Under the pieces are notes generated by a model. The model saw nothing but the letters and a program-made list of their open reading frames with translations. It was not told the DNA's origin and searched no databases. From Streptomyces sp. 35G-GA-8 (GTDB lineage Bacteria > Actinomycetota > Actinomycetes > Streptomycetales > Streptomycetaceae), in assembly GCF_023534745.1 (NCBI RefSeq), contig NZ_JAMHJQ010000008.1, positions 310,406-374,405 on the forward strand: a stretch of DNA of 64,000 bases, written 5' to 3'. The translations under genes and the position numbers were made by a program. Below, piece by piece: positions 1-8,161 of the stretch; within the stretch, counting starts at the first letter, position 1; each line of letters begins with the position of its first letter.

Positions 1-938
1 TGGCGGGCGCGGAAGGCCCCGGACGGTACGCGGACGGCCTGTTCGCGCTCGATCTCCTGGTCGTCCTGGACGCGCCGCAGCTCGATGTCGAGACGGCCGC
101 GATGATCGTCGAGTCCCTGCCCGACGGCAGCCGTCTGGTCCTCAGCGGTGACCCCGGAGTCCTGTGGTCGGCGGGCGCGGGCCGGGTGTTCGCCGATCTG
201 CTGGCCGCCGGGGTGTGCCCGCGGCTCGCCTCCCGTACCCCCGACCCGGGGCCGGTCGGCGAGTTGGTCTCGGGCATCGGCATCGGTGAGCTGCAGCAGG
301 TCGACGCCCCCGGCAAGGAGGTCGTGATCGTTCCGGTGCGGGACGCGGGCGAGGCGGTGCACCGCACGGTGCAGTTGGTGGCCGAGTCGGTGCCGCGCGC
401 CTTCGGGGTGGACGCCGGGCAGACACAGGTGATCACCGTGGGCCATGGCGGCTCGGCGGGCACCCGCGCGCTGAACACGGCGCTCAAGGAGCGGCTCAAC
501 CCCGGTCCCGGCCGGTTCGGCGGCTTCGATCCGGGTGACAGGATCGCCTACGTACCGTCGCCCGGCCGGACGCTCCAGGGGGCGGTGGTCGCCGCGGACG
601 CCGAGGGGCTGCGTCTCGACTGCGCGGGCACGGAGGTCGTCGTGGCCAGGGACCGGGTGGAGTCGGCCGTACGCCACGGCTGGGCGCTCACCGCGCACCA
701 GGCGGCGGGGATGCGCTGGCCCGCGGCGGTCGTGGTGCTCCCCGGCGACGCCGCGCGGGGGCTGAGCCGCCCATGGGTCTATACGGCGTTCAGCCGGGGC
801 GATCGCCATCTGTCGGTGGTGCACGGCGTCGACCAGGCGCTCGCGCGTGCCGTGACGGACGTCCCGTCCCAGGAGCGGACCACCAGACTGCGCCCGCTGA
901 TCGAGGGCCTGCTGGCCCCGGCGGTGCAGCCGGGCTGA
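1..938 (+). CDS. RecD-like helicase, C-terminal part (5' end outside window)
   Basis: The frame is open from the first bases, so this is the 3' part of a longer gene. The protein reads like the C-terminal half of a RecD2-type superfamily 1 helicase. Near the window start is a Walker B-like segment (LLVVLDAPQLD), then a motif III-like SGDPGVLWSAGAG. Toward the end is a motif V/VI-like region (ALTAHQAAG, then VYTAFSRGDRHLSVV). The canonical residues are degraded: the DE of Walker B reads DA, the Gln of motif III is missing, and TVHKSQG reads TAHQAAG. The fold is probably retained but ATP hydrolysis is doubtful. The family call is good. The function is unknown, and the N-terminal domain and Walker A are not visible here. 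Confidence 0.75.
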   Translation, partial: AGAEGPGRYADGLFALDLLVVLDAPQLDVETAAMIVESLPDGSRLVLSGDPGVLWSAGAGRVFADLLAAGVCPRLASRTPDPGPVGELVSGIGIGELQQVDAPGKEVVIVPVRDAGEAVHRTVQLVAESVPRAFGVDAGQTQVITVGHGGSAGTRALNTALKERLNPGPGRFGGFDPGDRIAYVPSPGRTLQGAVVAADAEGLRLDCAGTEVVVARDRVESAVRHGWALTAHQAAGMRWPAAVVVLPGDAARGLSRPWVYTAFSRGDRHLSVVHGVDQALARAVTDVPSQERTTRLRPLIEGLLAPAVQPG

Positions 939-949
939 GCCGCGCCCGG

Positions 950-981
950 GTCGACCAGACCGCATGTCGACCAGGCCGCAT
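950..981. repeat. 16-bp tandem duplication
   Basis: GTCGACCAGACCGCAT is followed directly by GTCGACCAGGCCGCAT, one mismatch apart. It lies between the convergent helicase-like and acidic-protein genes, just before a strong hairpin. Confidence 0.85.
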
Positions 982-990
982 CCGGGACGT

Positions 991-1031
991 CCGTACCGCC
1001 CGCGCCGCGCCCGTCGGCGCGGGCGGTACGG
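991..1031. terminator. Bidirectional hairpin terminator
   Basis: A perfect 16-bp inverted repeat (CCGTACCGCCCGCGCC and its complement) encloses a 9-nt loop between two convergent genes. No U-tract follows, which is common for Streptomyces terminators. It can serve both directions. Confidence 0.8.
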
Positions 1032-1033
1032 CG

Positions 1034-1684
1034 TCAGGCGTCCTGTTCCTCCAGGTCGTCGATGTCCGCGTCGAGATCGTCCTCGTCGAAGACCGCGCTG
1101 ACATCGAAGCGGCAGACCACCTGCTGGGGATCGGCCTGGTCGAAGGGGGCCGAAAGCCACTCCCCCGGCTCGGGGAGGTCGTCCGCGGCGGACACCCAGA
1201 GGGTGGAGTCGCCCTCCTCAAGGCCGAACTCCTTGTGACGGGAGGCGATCTCGTCCGGTTCGTACTCACCGAAGAGCACACCGAGGGCGGCGTGCACACT
1301 GCCGCCCGCCACTCCTCCGTTGTCGGTGTCCCCTTCCACATCGGCGATGCGCTGTGCCTGTGCGAGCAGCCGCTGCGGCTCCACGACCGCGTAGTCACGC
1401 CGGATCAGCACGCTGAGGGCGTTGGGCTCCTCGGGACCGTTGTAGGGCGGCAGTGAGTCGTCCGGGTCCGGGATCTCGAAGGGGGTGACTTCGTCGTACC
1501 GGTTGTAAAGCCGCTCGTCATAGACCTCGGCCGCGACGGCGAGGGCGTTGAACGCGTCGGAAACAGCCGGGTCGTCCTCACCCGTGCGGTGTTCGACCGC
1601 CGCGAGATGGCGGTCCAGAGCTACCTTGACCGCCTCGGCGGCAGCGCGTACCTCGGCAGCGGTGGGCTGCGCAGCATCAGACAT
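1034..1684 (-). CDS. Conserved acidic hypothetical protein
   Basis: Predicted 216-residue soluble protein, strongly acidic toward the C-terminus (DEDDLDADIDDLEEQD), with no signal peptide or membrane segment. The N-terminal 60 residues look helical (AAEVRAAAEAVKVALDRHL). I recognise it only as a conserved Streptomyces protein of unknown function. I chose the start MSDAAQ over an upstream in-frame Met because the extension would run into the promoter region. A -10-like TAGCGT lies exactly 7 nt upstream of this ATG and no Shine-Dalgarno is visible, so the transcript may be leaderless. It is divergent from the DUF5703 gene 47 bp away. Confidence 0.8.
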   Translation of the reverse strand: MSDAAQPTAAEVRAAAEAVKVALDRHLAAVEHRTGEDDPAVSDAFNALAVAAEVYDERLYNRYDEVTPFEIPDPDDSLPPYNGPEEPNALSVLIRRDYAVVEPQRLLAQAQRIADVEGDTDNGGVAGGSVHAALGVLFGEYEPDEIASRHKEFGLEEGDSTLWVSAADDLPEPGEWLSAPFDQADPQQVVCRFDVSAVFDEDDLDADIDDLEEQDA

Positions 1685-1691
1685 AGTGCAG

Positions 1692-1697
1692 ACGCTA
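1692..1697 (-). promoter_or_regulatory. -10 element of a possible leaderless promoter
   Basis: On the minus strand the hexamer reads TAGCGT, fits TAnnnT, and ends 7 nt before the ATG at 1684. Transcription would then begin at or beside the start codon. No convincing -35 is visible. Confidence 0.35.
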
Positions 1698-1731
1698 TCC
1701 GTACCGGGGCTCTGCCCGCACAATAGATGCG

Positions 1732-1920
1732 ATGCCGGAATACGAATTTGTCGACGTGTACGTGCCGCGCGGGGTCTCCCGCAAGGAAGCGGCGCGTCTG
1801 CTCACCGACCATGCCGAGTACGGGCACTGGGAATTGGACCGTCTGAGCCTGCACCGGGACGGCAGCCGCAGGGTACGGCTGCGCCGACGCATCATCCGTC
1901 AGGTGCGCGCCACCTGGTGA
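1732..1920 (+). CDS. DUF5703 family small basic protein
   Basis: A 62-residue protein (starts MPEYEFVDVYVPRGVS, ends RLRRRIIRQVRATW) that I recognise as the DUF5703 family, conserved at about this length in Streptomyces. It has an acidic/hydrophobic N-terminus and an Arg-rich C-terminus, so nucleic acid or partner binding is possible, but no function is known to me. No Shine-Dalgarno precedes the ATG. The upstream sequence CACAATAG could be a -10 that gives a leaderless transcript. It is divergent from the acidic-protein gene. Confidence 0.85.
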   Translation: MPEYEFVDVYVPRGVSRKEAARLLTDHAEYGHWELDRLSLHRDGSRRVRLRRRIIRQVRATW

Positions 1921-2029
1921 GGGTGAGTACGACGGAACGGGCCCCGCTGCTACGAGGCCCGCCCTGTCCTGCCTTGTTCCGTTTTCGGTGTGCTTTCCGC
2001 CCGCTTCGCTACGGTGCGATGTCGCGTGA

Positions 2030-2842
2030 CTACGCGGCGGAGCGGGACCGGGAGCGGCGGTAGAGGATGGTGCCCGCGAGCAGCAGGCCCGCACCCGCCG
2101 GAATCGCGATCCCGAGCGCGTCGGCACCGGTACGCGCGAGGACATCGGTGCCCTCGGGCTGGGCGACGGTGTGCGTCTCGGGGGTGTTCGGGGCGCCGGG
2201 GGCGGCCGGCGTCGGCGGGATCGCACGGTCGGACGGCGGCGTGCCGGGCTCGTGCGGGGCGACCGGCTTCCCGGGGACCCCGGGCTGCTCGGGCTTGACC
2301 GGCGGGTGGACGGGCGCGTCGTTCGCGCAGTCGTTGCCCAGCGCGGGGTTGAGCAGGCCGATGACATCGACGGAGTTCCCGCAGACGTTCACGGGGATGT
2401 CGATCGGCACCTCGACCGAGTTGCCGGAGCCGACGCCCGGGGAGTCGGCCGCGCCGCCTCCCGCGTGGGAGCCGCCGGACGGCACGGTGTGTGTGGCGCC
2501 GGGGTGCGAGCCGCCGTTGTGCGACCCGCCGGGGTGCGCGGCACCGCCGTCCTGGCCCCCGCCGTGCGCAGGACCGTGTGCGCCGCCGGACGGTTTGCCG
2601 GACACATTGGCGCACTTGTTGCCGAAGGCGGGGTTGAGCACCCCGACGACATCGACGGTGTTTCCGCACACGTTGACCGGGACATGCACCGGAACCTGCA
2701 CGTTGTTGCCGGACAGCACCCCCGGCGAGTTCGCGGCGGTGCCGCTCGCTCCCGAGTCCGCGTGTGCGTAGCCGCCGCCGAGCGCGAGTACGCCGCCCGC
2801 GGCTGCCACAGTGATCAGGCCTTTGCGCGTGACCTGCCTCAT
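2030..2842 (-). CDS. chpC: Long chaplin, two chaplin domains, sortase-anchored (ChpC type)
   Basis: Predicted 270 aa. The N-terminal Sec signal peptide (KGLITVAAAGGVLALGGGYAHA, about residues 7-28) is followed by two chaplin domains at roughly 38-80 and 133-172. Each has the paired Cys pattern (NVCGNTVDVVGVLNPAFGN...C). A Gly/His/Ser-rich spacer separates them and a Pro-rich wall-spanning stretch follows. The C-terminus has an LARTG motif, fitting the LAxTG preference of class E sortases, then a hydrophobic helix and a basic tail (RRSRSRS). Chaplins coat aerial hyphae as amyloid-like surfactants; the long ones are covalently attached to the wall. It follows the short chaplin gene, as chpC and chpH do in S. 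coelicolor. Confidence 0.95.
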   Translation of the reverse strand: MRQVTRKGLITVAAAGGVLALGGGYAHADSGASGTAANSPGVLSGNNVQVPVHVPVNVCGNTVDVVGVLNPAFGNKCANVSGKPSGGAHGPAHGGGQDGGAAHPGGSHNGGSHPGATHTVPSGGSHAGGGAADSPGVGSGNSVEVPIDIPVNVCGNSVDVIGLLNPALGNDCANDAPVHPPVKPEQPGVPGKPVAPHEPGTPPSDRAIPPTPAAPGAPNTPETHTVAQPEGTDVLARTGADALGIAIPAGAGLLLAGTILYRRSRSRSAA

Positions 2843-2880
2843 AGCTTCGATCCCTGCCTCTTGCCTTTCGGAGCTGCCCT

Positions 2881-2907
2881 GGGCATCGGTGCCGGGGCAG
2901 GATGCCC
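2881..2907 (-). terminator. Small hairpin upstream of chpC
   Basis: Inverted repeat GGGCATC / GATGCCC with a 13-nt loop, in the chpH-chpC gap next to the larger hairpin. It may be part of the chpH terminator or of the chpC leader. Confidence 0.4.
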
Positions 2908-2910
2908 AGC

Positions 2911-2943
2911 GGCCCCGGAGTGCATGGCGCGCACTCCGGGGCC
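2911..2943 (-). terminator. chpH terminator hairpin
   Basis: Perfect 12-bp inverted repeat (GGCCCCGGAGTG / CACTCCGGGGCC) with a 9-nt loop, 41 bp past the chpH stop and before the chpC start. It suggests the two chaplin genes are mostly separate transcripts. Confidence 0.7.
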
Positions 2944-2983
2944 ACTCGGACTCAGACCCTCACGAGGTGTGAGAGATACGACG

Positions 2984-3217
2984 TCAGTCGTTGATGCACA
3001 CGTTGCCGAAGGCGGGGTTCAGCAGCCCGATCACGGAGATCGTGTTGCCGCACACGTTCACCGGAACGTGGACCGGAACCTGGACCACGTTGCCCGAAAG
3101 GACACCGGGAGAACCGATGGCGGCACCCTGGGCGCCCGCGTCGGCGACGGCCATACCCGCACCCGCGAGCACCAGACCACCAGTAACAGCCGCAGCAGCG
3201 ACGACCTTCTTGATCAT
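2984..3217 (-). CDS. chpH: Short chaplin (ChpH type)
   Basis: 77 aa: a Sec signal peptide of about 26 residues (MIKKVVAAAAVTGGLVLAGAG...AVA) followed by one chaplin domain with the two conserved Cys (VNVCGN... and ...GNVCIND). There is no wall-anchor signal, so it is the secreted short class that assembles on the cell surface. An ideal GGAGG lies 6 nt before the ATG. A promoter-like pair CGTAGC-N16-CGTTAC upstream resembles the sigma-BldN consensus, which fits developmental control of chpH in other Streptomyces. Confidence 0.95.
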   Translation of the reverse strand: MIKKVVAAAAVTGGLVLAGAGMAVADAGAQGAAIGSPGVLSGNVVQVPVHVPVNVCGNTISVIGLLNPAFGNVCIND

Positions 3218-3265
3218 TGTTCCTCCTTGTTGGCAAATGCGGTCCCAGCCGCGGACCGCACACCT

Positions 3266-3293
3266 GTAACGAGGAGGAAGTAATGAGGCTACG
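3266..3293 (-). promoter_or_regulatory. Candidate sigma-BldN promoter of chpH
   Basis: On the minus strand CGTAGC, 16 bp, then CGTTAC. As I recall it, the sigma-BldN consensus is close to CGTAAC-N16-CGTT, and chpH is a known BldN target. The -10 lies about 49 bp upstream of the start codon. Confidence 0.5.
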
Positions 3294-3366
3294 AGCGTAT
3301 GGTCGCATTCACTCTTCTCAGTCGCGGACGCACACGCTGTCGATTACGGGAGCCCCAACTCCCTTG

Positions 3367-4692
3367 TCAGCTGTGGTCGATGAAGCGATCCAGCACCCGC
3401 ACACCGAACTGAAGGCCGTCAACCGGTACCCGCTCGTCCACACCGTGGAACATCCCGGCGAAGTCCAGCTCCGGCGGCAGCTTGAGGGGGGCGAAGCCGA
3501 AGCCGCGGATGCCGAGGTCGTCGAAGGACTTGGCGTCGGTGCCGCCCGACAGCATGTACGGAACGGCCCGCGCGATCGGGTCCTCCGCCGACAGCGCCGT
3601 CTGCATGGCGTCCACCAACGTGCCGTCGAAGCTGGTCTCCAGGGCCTTGTCGCCATGCACGTCCTCCCGCTTGACGCGGGGGCCGAGGATCCGGTCGATG
3701 TCGGCCAGGAACTCCTCCTCGTACCCGGGCAGGAACCGGCCGTCGACATGCGCGGTCGCCTGGCCGGGGATCACATTCACCTTGTACCCGGCGCCGAGCA
3801 TGGTGGGCGCCGCGGAGTTGCGCAGGGTGGCGCCGATCATCTTCGCGATACCGCCGAGCTTGGCGAGCGTGGCGTCCATGTCCTCCGGGTCGAGCGGAGT
3901 GCCCAGCGCGTCGGACAGCTCGTCCAGGAAGGACCGTACGGTCTTGGTCACCCTGACCGGCCACTGATGGCGGCCGAGCCGCCCCACGGCCTCGCAGAGT
4001 TCGGTGATGGCGTTGTCGTGGTTGGTCATGGAGCCGTGCCCTGCGGTGCCCTCCACGGTCAGCCGCATCCAGTGCATGCCCTTCTGCGCCGTCTCGACGA
4101 GATAGAGCCGCAGATTCTCGTTGACGGTGAAGGAGAAGCCGCCGACCTCGCTGATCGCCTCGGTGACGCCCTCGAAGAGCCCGGGGTGGTGGTCGACGAG
4201 ATACCGCGCCCCGTAGGTGCCGCCCGCCTCCTCGTCGGCGAGGAAAGCCAGCACGATGTCGCGCGGCGGCTTGCGGCCGGTGCGCATCCTGTCCCGTACG
4301 ACGGCGAGGGTCATCGCGTCCATGTCCTTCATGTCGACGGCGCCCCGGCCCCAGACGCAGCCGTCCGCGATCTCGCCCGAGAACGGGTGGTGCCGCCAGT
4401 CCTCGGCGTTGGCCGGGACGACATCCGTGTGACCGTGAATGAGCAGGGCGGGCCTGGAGGGGTCCTCGCCCTCGATCCGGGCGACGGTGGAGGCACGGCC
4501 CTTGTGGGACTCGAAGATCTGGGGTTCGAGGCCGACCTCGGCGAGCTTCTCCGCGACATACTCGGCCGCGGCCCGCTCTCCCGGTCCCGAGTGGTCCCCG
4601 TAGTTGCTGGTGTCGATCCGGATCAGATCACGGCAGAGGTCGACGACCTCGTCCTCGCCCGAGACGGTCCTGCCCGCGTTCGGCTCGCTCAC
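3367..4692 (-). CDS. M20/M25/M40 family metallopeptidase (ArgE/DapE-like)
   Basis: Predicted 441-aa cytoplasmic zinc-dependent amidohydrolase of the M20 group, which cleaves dipeptides or N-acyl amino acids. Visible landmarks are the metal-binding HGHTDVVP near residue 85, the GRGAVDMK bridging-Asp segment just after it, and the LADEEAGG catalytic-Glu/ligand segment near 150. The dimerisation lid follows and the C-terminal His ligand region contains SGGTDAKSFDDLG. I chose the GTG at 4692 because GGGAG lies 8 nt upstream; in-frame GTGs just upstream have no such site. The substrate cannot be told from sequence. Confidence 0.9.
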   Translation of the reverse strand: MSEPNAGRTVSGEDEVVDLCRDLIRIDTSNYGDHSGPGERAAAEYVAEKLAEVGLEPQIFESHKGRASTVARIEGEDPSRPALLIHGHTDVVPANAEDWRHHPFSGEIADGCVWGRGAVDMKDMDAMTLAVVRDRMRTGRKPPRDIVLAFLADEEAGGTYGARYLVDHHPGLFEGVTEAISEVGGFSFTVNENLRLYLVETAQKGMHWMRLTVEGTAGHGSMTNHDNAITELCEAVGRLGRHQWPVRVTKTVRSFLDELSDALGTPLDPEDMDATLAKLGGIAKMIGATLRNSAAPTMLGAGYKVNVIPGQATAHVDGRFLPGYEEEFLADIDRILGPRVKREDVHGDKALETSFDGTLVDAMQTALSAEDPIARAVPYMLSGGTDAKSFDDLGIRGFGFAPLKLPPELDFAGMFHGVDERVPVDGLQFGVRVLDRFIDHS

Positions 4693-4897
4693 GCTGCTCA
4701 CTCCCACGGTCGTTGCTGGTGGTCCTCGCTTGATGGTCCTCATACTCCCGCGATCCGCCCCCACACCCCAAGGCAGGCCCCGGCCTGTCATACGCCCGTC
4801 ACAGGACCCGCCGCCCGTACCGCGACCCGGCCCGCGGGCGGGGTCGCGGGCCGGGTCGCGCGGAACGGGCCGTGATCGGGCACCGTCGAATGTTTGC

Positions 4898-4903
4898 TAT
4901 GGT
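4898..4903 (+). promoter_or_regulatory. -10 candidate for tRNA-Leu
   Basis: TATGGT lies 43 bp upstream of the tRNA 5' end in a locally AT-richer stretch (TGTTTGCTATGGTTTTCC). The -35 is poor. Confidence 0.35.
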
Positions 4904-4945
4904 TTTCCACGTCGGAACGGCCCATGGCCGCCCGGCAGACACCTG

Positions 4946-5033
4946 GTCCGGGTGGCGGAATGGCAGACGCGCTAGCTTGAGGTGCTAGTGCCCTTTATCG
5001 GGCGTGGGGGTTCAAGTCCCCCCTCGGACACCA
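4946..5033 (+). tRNA. tRNA-Leu (anticodon GAG)
   Basis: An 88-nt class II tRNA. Acceptor GTCCGGG pairs with CTCGGAC (one G-T pair), the anticodon stem CTAGC/GCTAG encloses loop TTGAGGT with anticodon GAG, a long variable arm follows, and the T-arm contains GTTCAAG. The 3' CCA is encoded. It reads CUC, a major Leu codon in this GC-rich genome. Confidence 0.97.
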
Positions 5034-5058
5034 GAGAAGACAAGCATGACAACCACTG

Positions 5059-5095
5059 ATGGTGTCGGCCGAATCACGGCCGGCACCATTTGCGT
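5059..5095 (+). terminator. tRNA-Leu terminator
   Basis: Inverted repeat ATGGTGTCGGCC / GGCCGGCACCAT (one mismatch) with a 7-nt loop, 25 bp after the tRNA and followed by TTTGCGTTT. It is a near-classical intrinsic terminator. Confidence 0.75.
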
Positions 5096-5255
5096 TTCCC
5101 GGACGCGGTGCGCGCGCGGCCCATGGGGCCGGGGCTCGCGTGACGATACAGGGCTCTTTTCCGTCCTCACCGTCGCGCGCGACATGGTCGACTGTATACA
5201 CTCGCGGGGCGATCCGTGGAGTGCCGACGGCGGATCATCGCAACTCGGAGGCGTC

Positions 5256-5699
5256 ATGGGAGACTTGAACCCCGAAGTGATACTCGCGATGGCGGAGCGG
5301 GCTCCCGACGGTCTGGTGATCGTCGACCGTGAGGGGCTGATCCGCTACTGGAACCGGGGAGCGGAGCGGATCTTCGGCTTCTCGGCGGCCGAGGTCGCCG
5401 GCCGTGATCTGGATCTGATCATCCCCGAGAAGCACCGGCGGCGTCACTCGGACGGTTTCGCGGCGGCCATGGCCGCCGGCGCCAGTAAGTACGGGGACAA
5501 CGACCTCTTGGCGGTTCCCGCGCTGACCGCGGACGGTTCGACCATCTCCATCGAGTTCAGCGTGGTGCTGCTGACCGACTCCGACGGCGACGCGAGCCAT
5601 GTCGGAGCCGTCATCAGGGACGTCACCGCGCGGCGGGCCCAGGAGAAGGAAGTGCGTCGGCGACTGCTGGAAGCCGCTCCCGGCAACACCGCCTCCTGA
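5256..5699 (+). CDS. Single PAS-domain protein
   Basis: Predicted 147 aa, essentially one PAS fold (about residues 5-125): the start ILAMAERAPDGLVIVDREGLIRYWNRGAERIFGFS is the classic PAS N-terminal strand/helix pattern, and it ends with the PAC-like VGAVIRDVTARRAQEKEVRRRL. There is no kinase, GGDEF, HTH or phosphatase domain, so it is either a stand-alone sensor that signals by protein contact or a ligand-binding module. The ATG at 5256 has GGAG at a suitable spacing. A TATACA -10-like hexamer lies about 55 bp upstream. The partner is unknown. Confidence 0.85.
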   Translation: MGDLNPEVILAMAERAPDGLVIVDREGLIRYWNRGAERIFGFSAAEVAGRDLDLIIPEKHRRRHSDGFAAAMAAGASKYGDNDLLAVPALTADGSTISIEFSVVLLTDSDGDASHVGAVIRDVTARRAQEKEVRRRLLEAAPGNTAS

Positions 5700-5712
5700 G
5701 CCCGGCTCGCGG

Positions 5713-8022
5713 TCAGCGGAGCCCGGTGTACAGGGCGTTCATCAGGGTGCCGTTCGGGGTGTCACCGGACATCTCCCAGACCATTGCGCCGAGCAGCCCC
5801 TTGGATTTGATGTACTCGGTCTTCTTCCCGATCGACCAGGCGTCGTCGAAGGACCACCACTGGCCGCCATTGCCCGTGTAGCCGTACGTGGCGACCGACT
5901 GGGCGTCATGGACGACCGTGATGCCGGGGTAGCTGGTGATCAGGTTCTGGTAGCCGCGGGTGCCGGCCTCCTCCGGGAACTGGCCGGGGGCCGCGCCGTT
6001 CGCGGTCTGCCACTCACCGCTGACGCCGCCGTCGGCGACCTCCTTCCAGCCCCTGCCGTAGAAGGGGAAACCGACGGTGAGTTTGCGTGGAGCGACCCCG
6101 GCGTCGGTGTACGCCTTCACCGCACTGTCGATGCTGAAGTCGTCGGGGTAGGGCGACTGGCTGTCGGCGTGGAGATTGGCCTGATGGCCGGTGCGGCCGG
6201 GCTCCCAGGAGTTGTCGCTGCCCGCGCCGTGGAAGTCGTAGCCCTGGACATTGGCGTAGTCCAGATCGCCGAAGATCTTCGACACGTCCCAGCCCGCGTC
6301 GATCTTCTTCGGGTCGGCGGGGGTGAACGCGGTGAGCAGCTTGTGGTCTCCGCCGAGCGCGTCGAGCTGCCTGCGGAACTCCGCGATCAGGGCGGTGTTG
6401 TTGGCCTTGTCCGCGGTGCTCCAGTGGTTTCCGGGGTGTCCGTCGGGAGAGCCGGGCCACTCCCAGTCCAGGTCGATTCCGTCGAAGATCCCCGCCGCCG
6501 CGCCCGGTCCGCCGGCGCCGTTGTACGCGGGCAGGTCGCCCTTGATGTACATGTCCACACAGGACTTCACGAACTTCCTGCGTGACGCGTCGGTGGCGGC
6601 CACGTCGGAGAAGTACTTGGAGAACGTCCAGCCGCCGAGCGAGATGACGATCTTCAGATGCGGGTACTTGGCCTTGAGCTTCCTGAGCTGGTTGAAGTTG
6701 CCCCGCAGCTTGCCCCAGCCGTCGTCGGCCACGCCGTCCACCGACTGGGAGGCGGCGAAGGCGCGGCCGTAGTCCGCCTCGGCGTCACCGGCCCCATCGC
6801 CCTCGTTGGGGTCCTGGGGGTTGCCCGAGACGCCTTTGACGACGCCGTTGAGGCAGGTGAGGTTGACGGGGTCGATATTGCCGAAGGCGTAGTTGATCAC
6901 GTCCAGTTTGGCGGCGGCCCCGGAGGTGTCCAGGTTCTTGACGAAGTACTGGCGGCCGTAGATGCCCCACTGGACGAAGTAACCGACGGTCGCGTAACGG
7001 CCGTTGCCGACCGCCTCCTGTGTGGTGACCGTGAGCGTGGCACCGGCCGGGGACGGGTTGTCGGCGGCGTCGCGGGCCCGGACCGTGAACGCGTACGTCG
7101 TGGCGGGGCTCAGCCCGGTGACCGTGGTGGTCAGGGTGTCCGCCGGGACGGTGGCGACCTGGGTCGCTCCCCGGTAGACGTCGTAGGCGGCGACGCGGTT
7201 GTTGTCGGTCGACGCGTTCCAGGCCAGCGCGACGGTACTGGCGGTGACGGCGGTGGCGCGCAGGCCGCCGGGGGCCGTCGGCGGTACGGGGTCGGTCGCC
7301 GGGTCCACGGTGGTCGCGGTGACGGGCGCGCTCGGCTCACCGAGGTTGCCGCGGGTGTCCTTGGCGCGGACGGTGAAGCTGTAGCCGGTCGCCGGGGTCA
7401 GGTCCCGGACGGTGGCGGAGGTGGTGGCGGTGGCCGCGACGACGGCGCCGCCGCGCAGCACTTCGTACCCGGCGACGGGGAAGTCGCCGCGGGCGGAGGC
7501 GTTCCACTTCAGGCTCACGGTCCGGGCGGTGGTGTCGGTGACGGTCACACCGCCCGGCGCGGACGGTGGCGCGGCGGGGCTGCCGTCGCATTTGTCGCCG
7601 TTGATCAGGCAGCCGGTCGGCGCGGTGATCGGGCCGGTGGCGACGAACCAGTAACTGTAGGGCTCGGTACTGCCGTTCGCCGGAACGGTGGCGTTGTAGT
7701 GGGCGTTGCCCACGGTGACATGCGAGCCGTTCACGGTCGCGGTCCCGTTGTAGTGCTGGCTGATGGTGACCCCGGCCGGCAGATCGAACTCCAGGGTCCA
7801 GCCGTTGACCGGTGTGGCGCCGTTGTTCCTGATGACGAACGTGCCTTTCCACCAGGGTCCGTTGTCGGCACCGGTGAACGACGCGGTGAGCCCGCCCGCG
7901 GCCTGCGTCGGCGCGGCGATGCCGACGAGACCGCCCAGGGCGAGGACGAGAGCGGTGAGCGCGGCGAGAAGCCGCCGCCGGAGCGATGACAGGGATCTGA
8001 TCGTTCTGGGTCTGGTGAACAC
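5713..8022 (-). CDS. Secreted family 18 chitinase (CBM2-FnIII-FnIII-GH18)
   Basis: Predicted 769 aa. A signal peptide (SLRRRLLAALTALVLALGGLVG..., cleavage near APTQA-A, about residue 42) is followed by a CBM2-like carbohydrate-binding domain (about 45-150), two fibronectin III domains (about 155-330, each starting PSAPGGV/PTAPGGL), and a GH18 barrel. The catalytic DxxDxDxE motif (DGIDLDWE) is near residue 513. It hydrolyses extracellular chitin with retention through substrate-assisted catalysis. I chose the GTG at 8022 because AAGGAGAG precedes it and the signal peptide then has normal length; the longer frame adds 39 unlikely residues. Two DasR-like sites lie upstream, fitting N-acetylglucosamine control. 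It ends 13 bp from the convergent PAS gene. Confidence 0.95.
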   Translation of the reverse strand: MFTRPRTIRSLSSLRRRLLAALTALVLALGGLVGIAAPTQAAGGLTASFTGADNGPWWKGTFVIRNNGATPVNGWTLEFDLPAGVTISQHYNGTATVNGSHVTVGNAHYNATVPANGSTEPYSYWFVATGPITAPTGCLINGDKCDGSPAAPPSAPGGVTVTDTTARTVSLKWNASARGDFPVAGYEVLRGGAVVAATATTSATVRDLTPATGYSFTVRAKDTRGNLGEPSAPVTATTVDPATDPVPPTAPGGLRATAVTASTVALAWNASTDNNRVAAYDVYRGATQVATVPADTLTTTVTGLSPATTYAFTVRARDAADNPSPAGATLTVTTQEAVGNGRYATVGYFVQWGIYGRQYFVKNLDTSGAAAKLDVINYAFGNIDPVNLTCLNGVVKGVSGNPQDPNEGDGAGDAEADYGRAFAASQSVDGVADDGWGKLRGNFNQLRKLKAKYPHLKIVISLGGWTFSKYFSDVAATDASRRKFVKSCVDMYIKGDLPAYNGAGGPGAAAGIFDGIDLDWEWPGSPDGHPGNHWSTADKANNTALIAEFRRQLDALGGDHKLLTAFTPADPKKIDAGWDVSKIFGDLDYANVQGYDFHGAGSDNSWEPGRTGHQANLHADSQSPYPDDFSIDSAVKAYTDAGVAPRKLTVGFPFYGRGWKEVADGGVSGEWQTANGAAPGQFPEEAGTRGYQNLITSYPGITVVHDAQSVATYGYTGNGGQWWSFDDAWSIGKKTEYIKSKGLLGAMVWEMSGDTPNGTLMNALYTGLR

Positions 8023-8161
8023 GGCTCTCCTTGATGTGGGGGGAGGCGAGACCGGGGACGGGGTCCCGCGTCGCGTGTCCGTGCGTGTGCTGTGAAATCG
8101 CTGTGGAAGTGCTGTCCAGAGAAACCAGTTGCCGGGCACCCGTCAATGAGCGCCGCGCGGG

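Noticed and set aside
3283-3360. A plus-strand ATG with GAGGAGG upstream, looking like a gene start
   Set aside because: The frame runs antisense through the M20 peptidase with no recognisable protein, and the region reads better as the chpH promoter on the minus strand.
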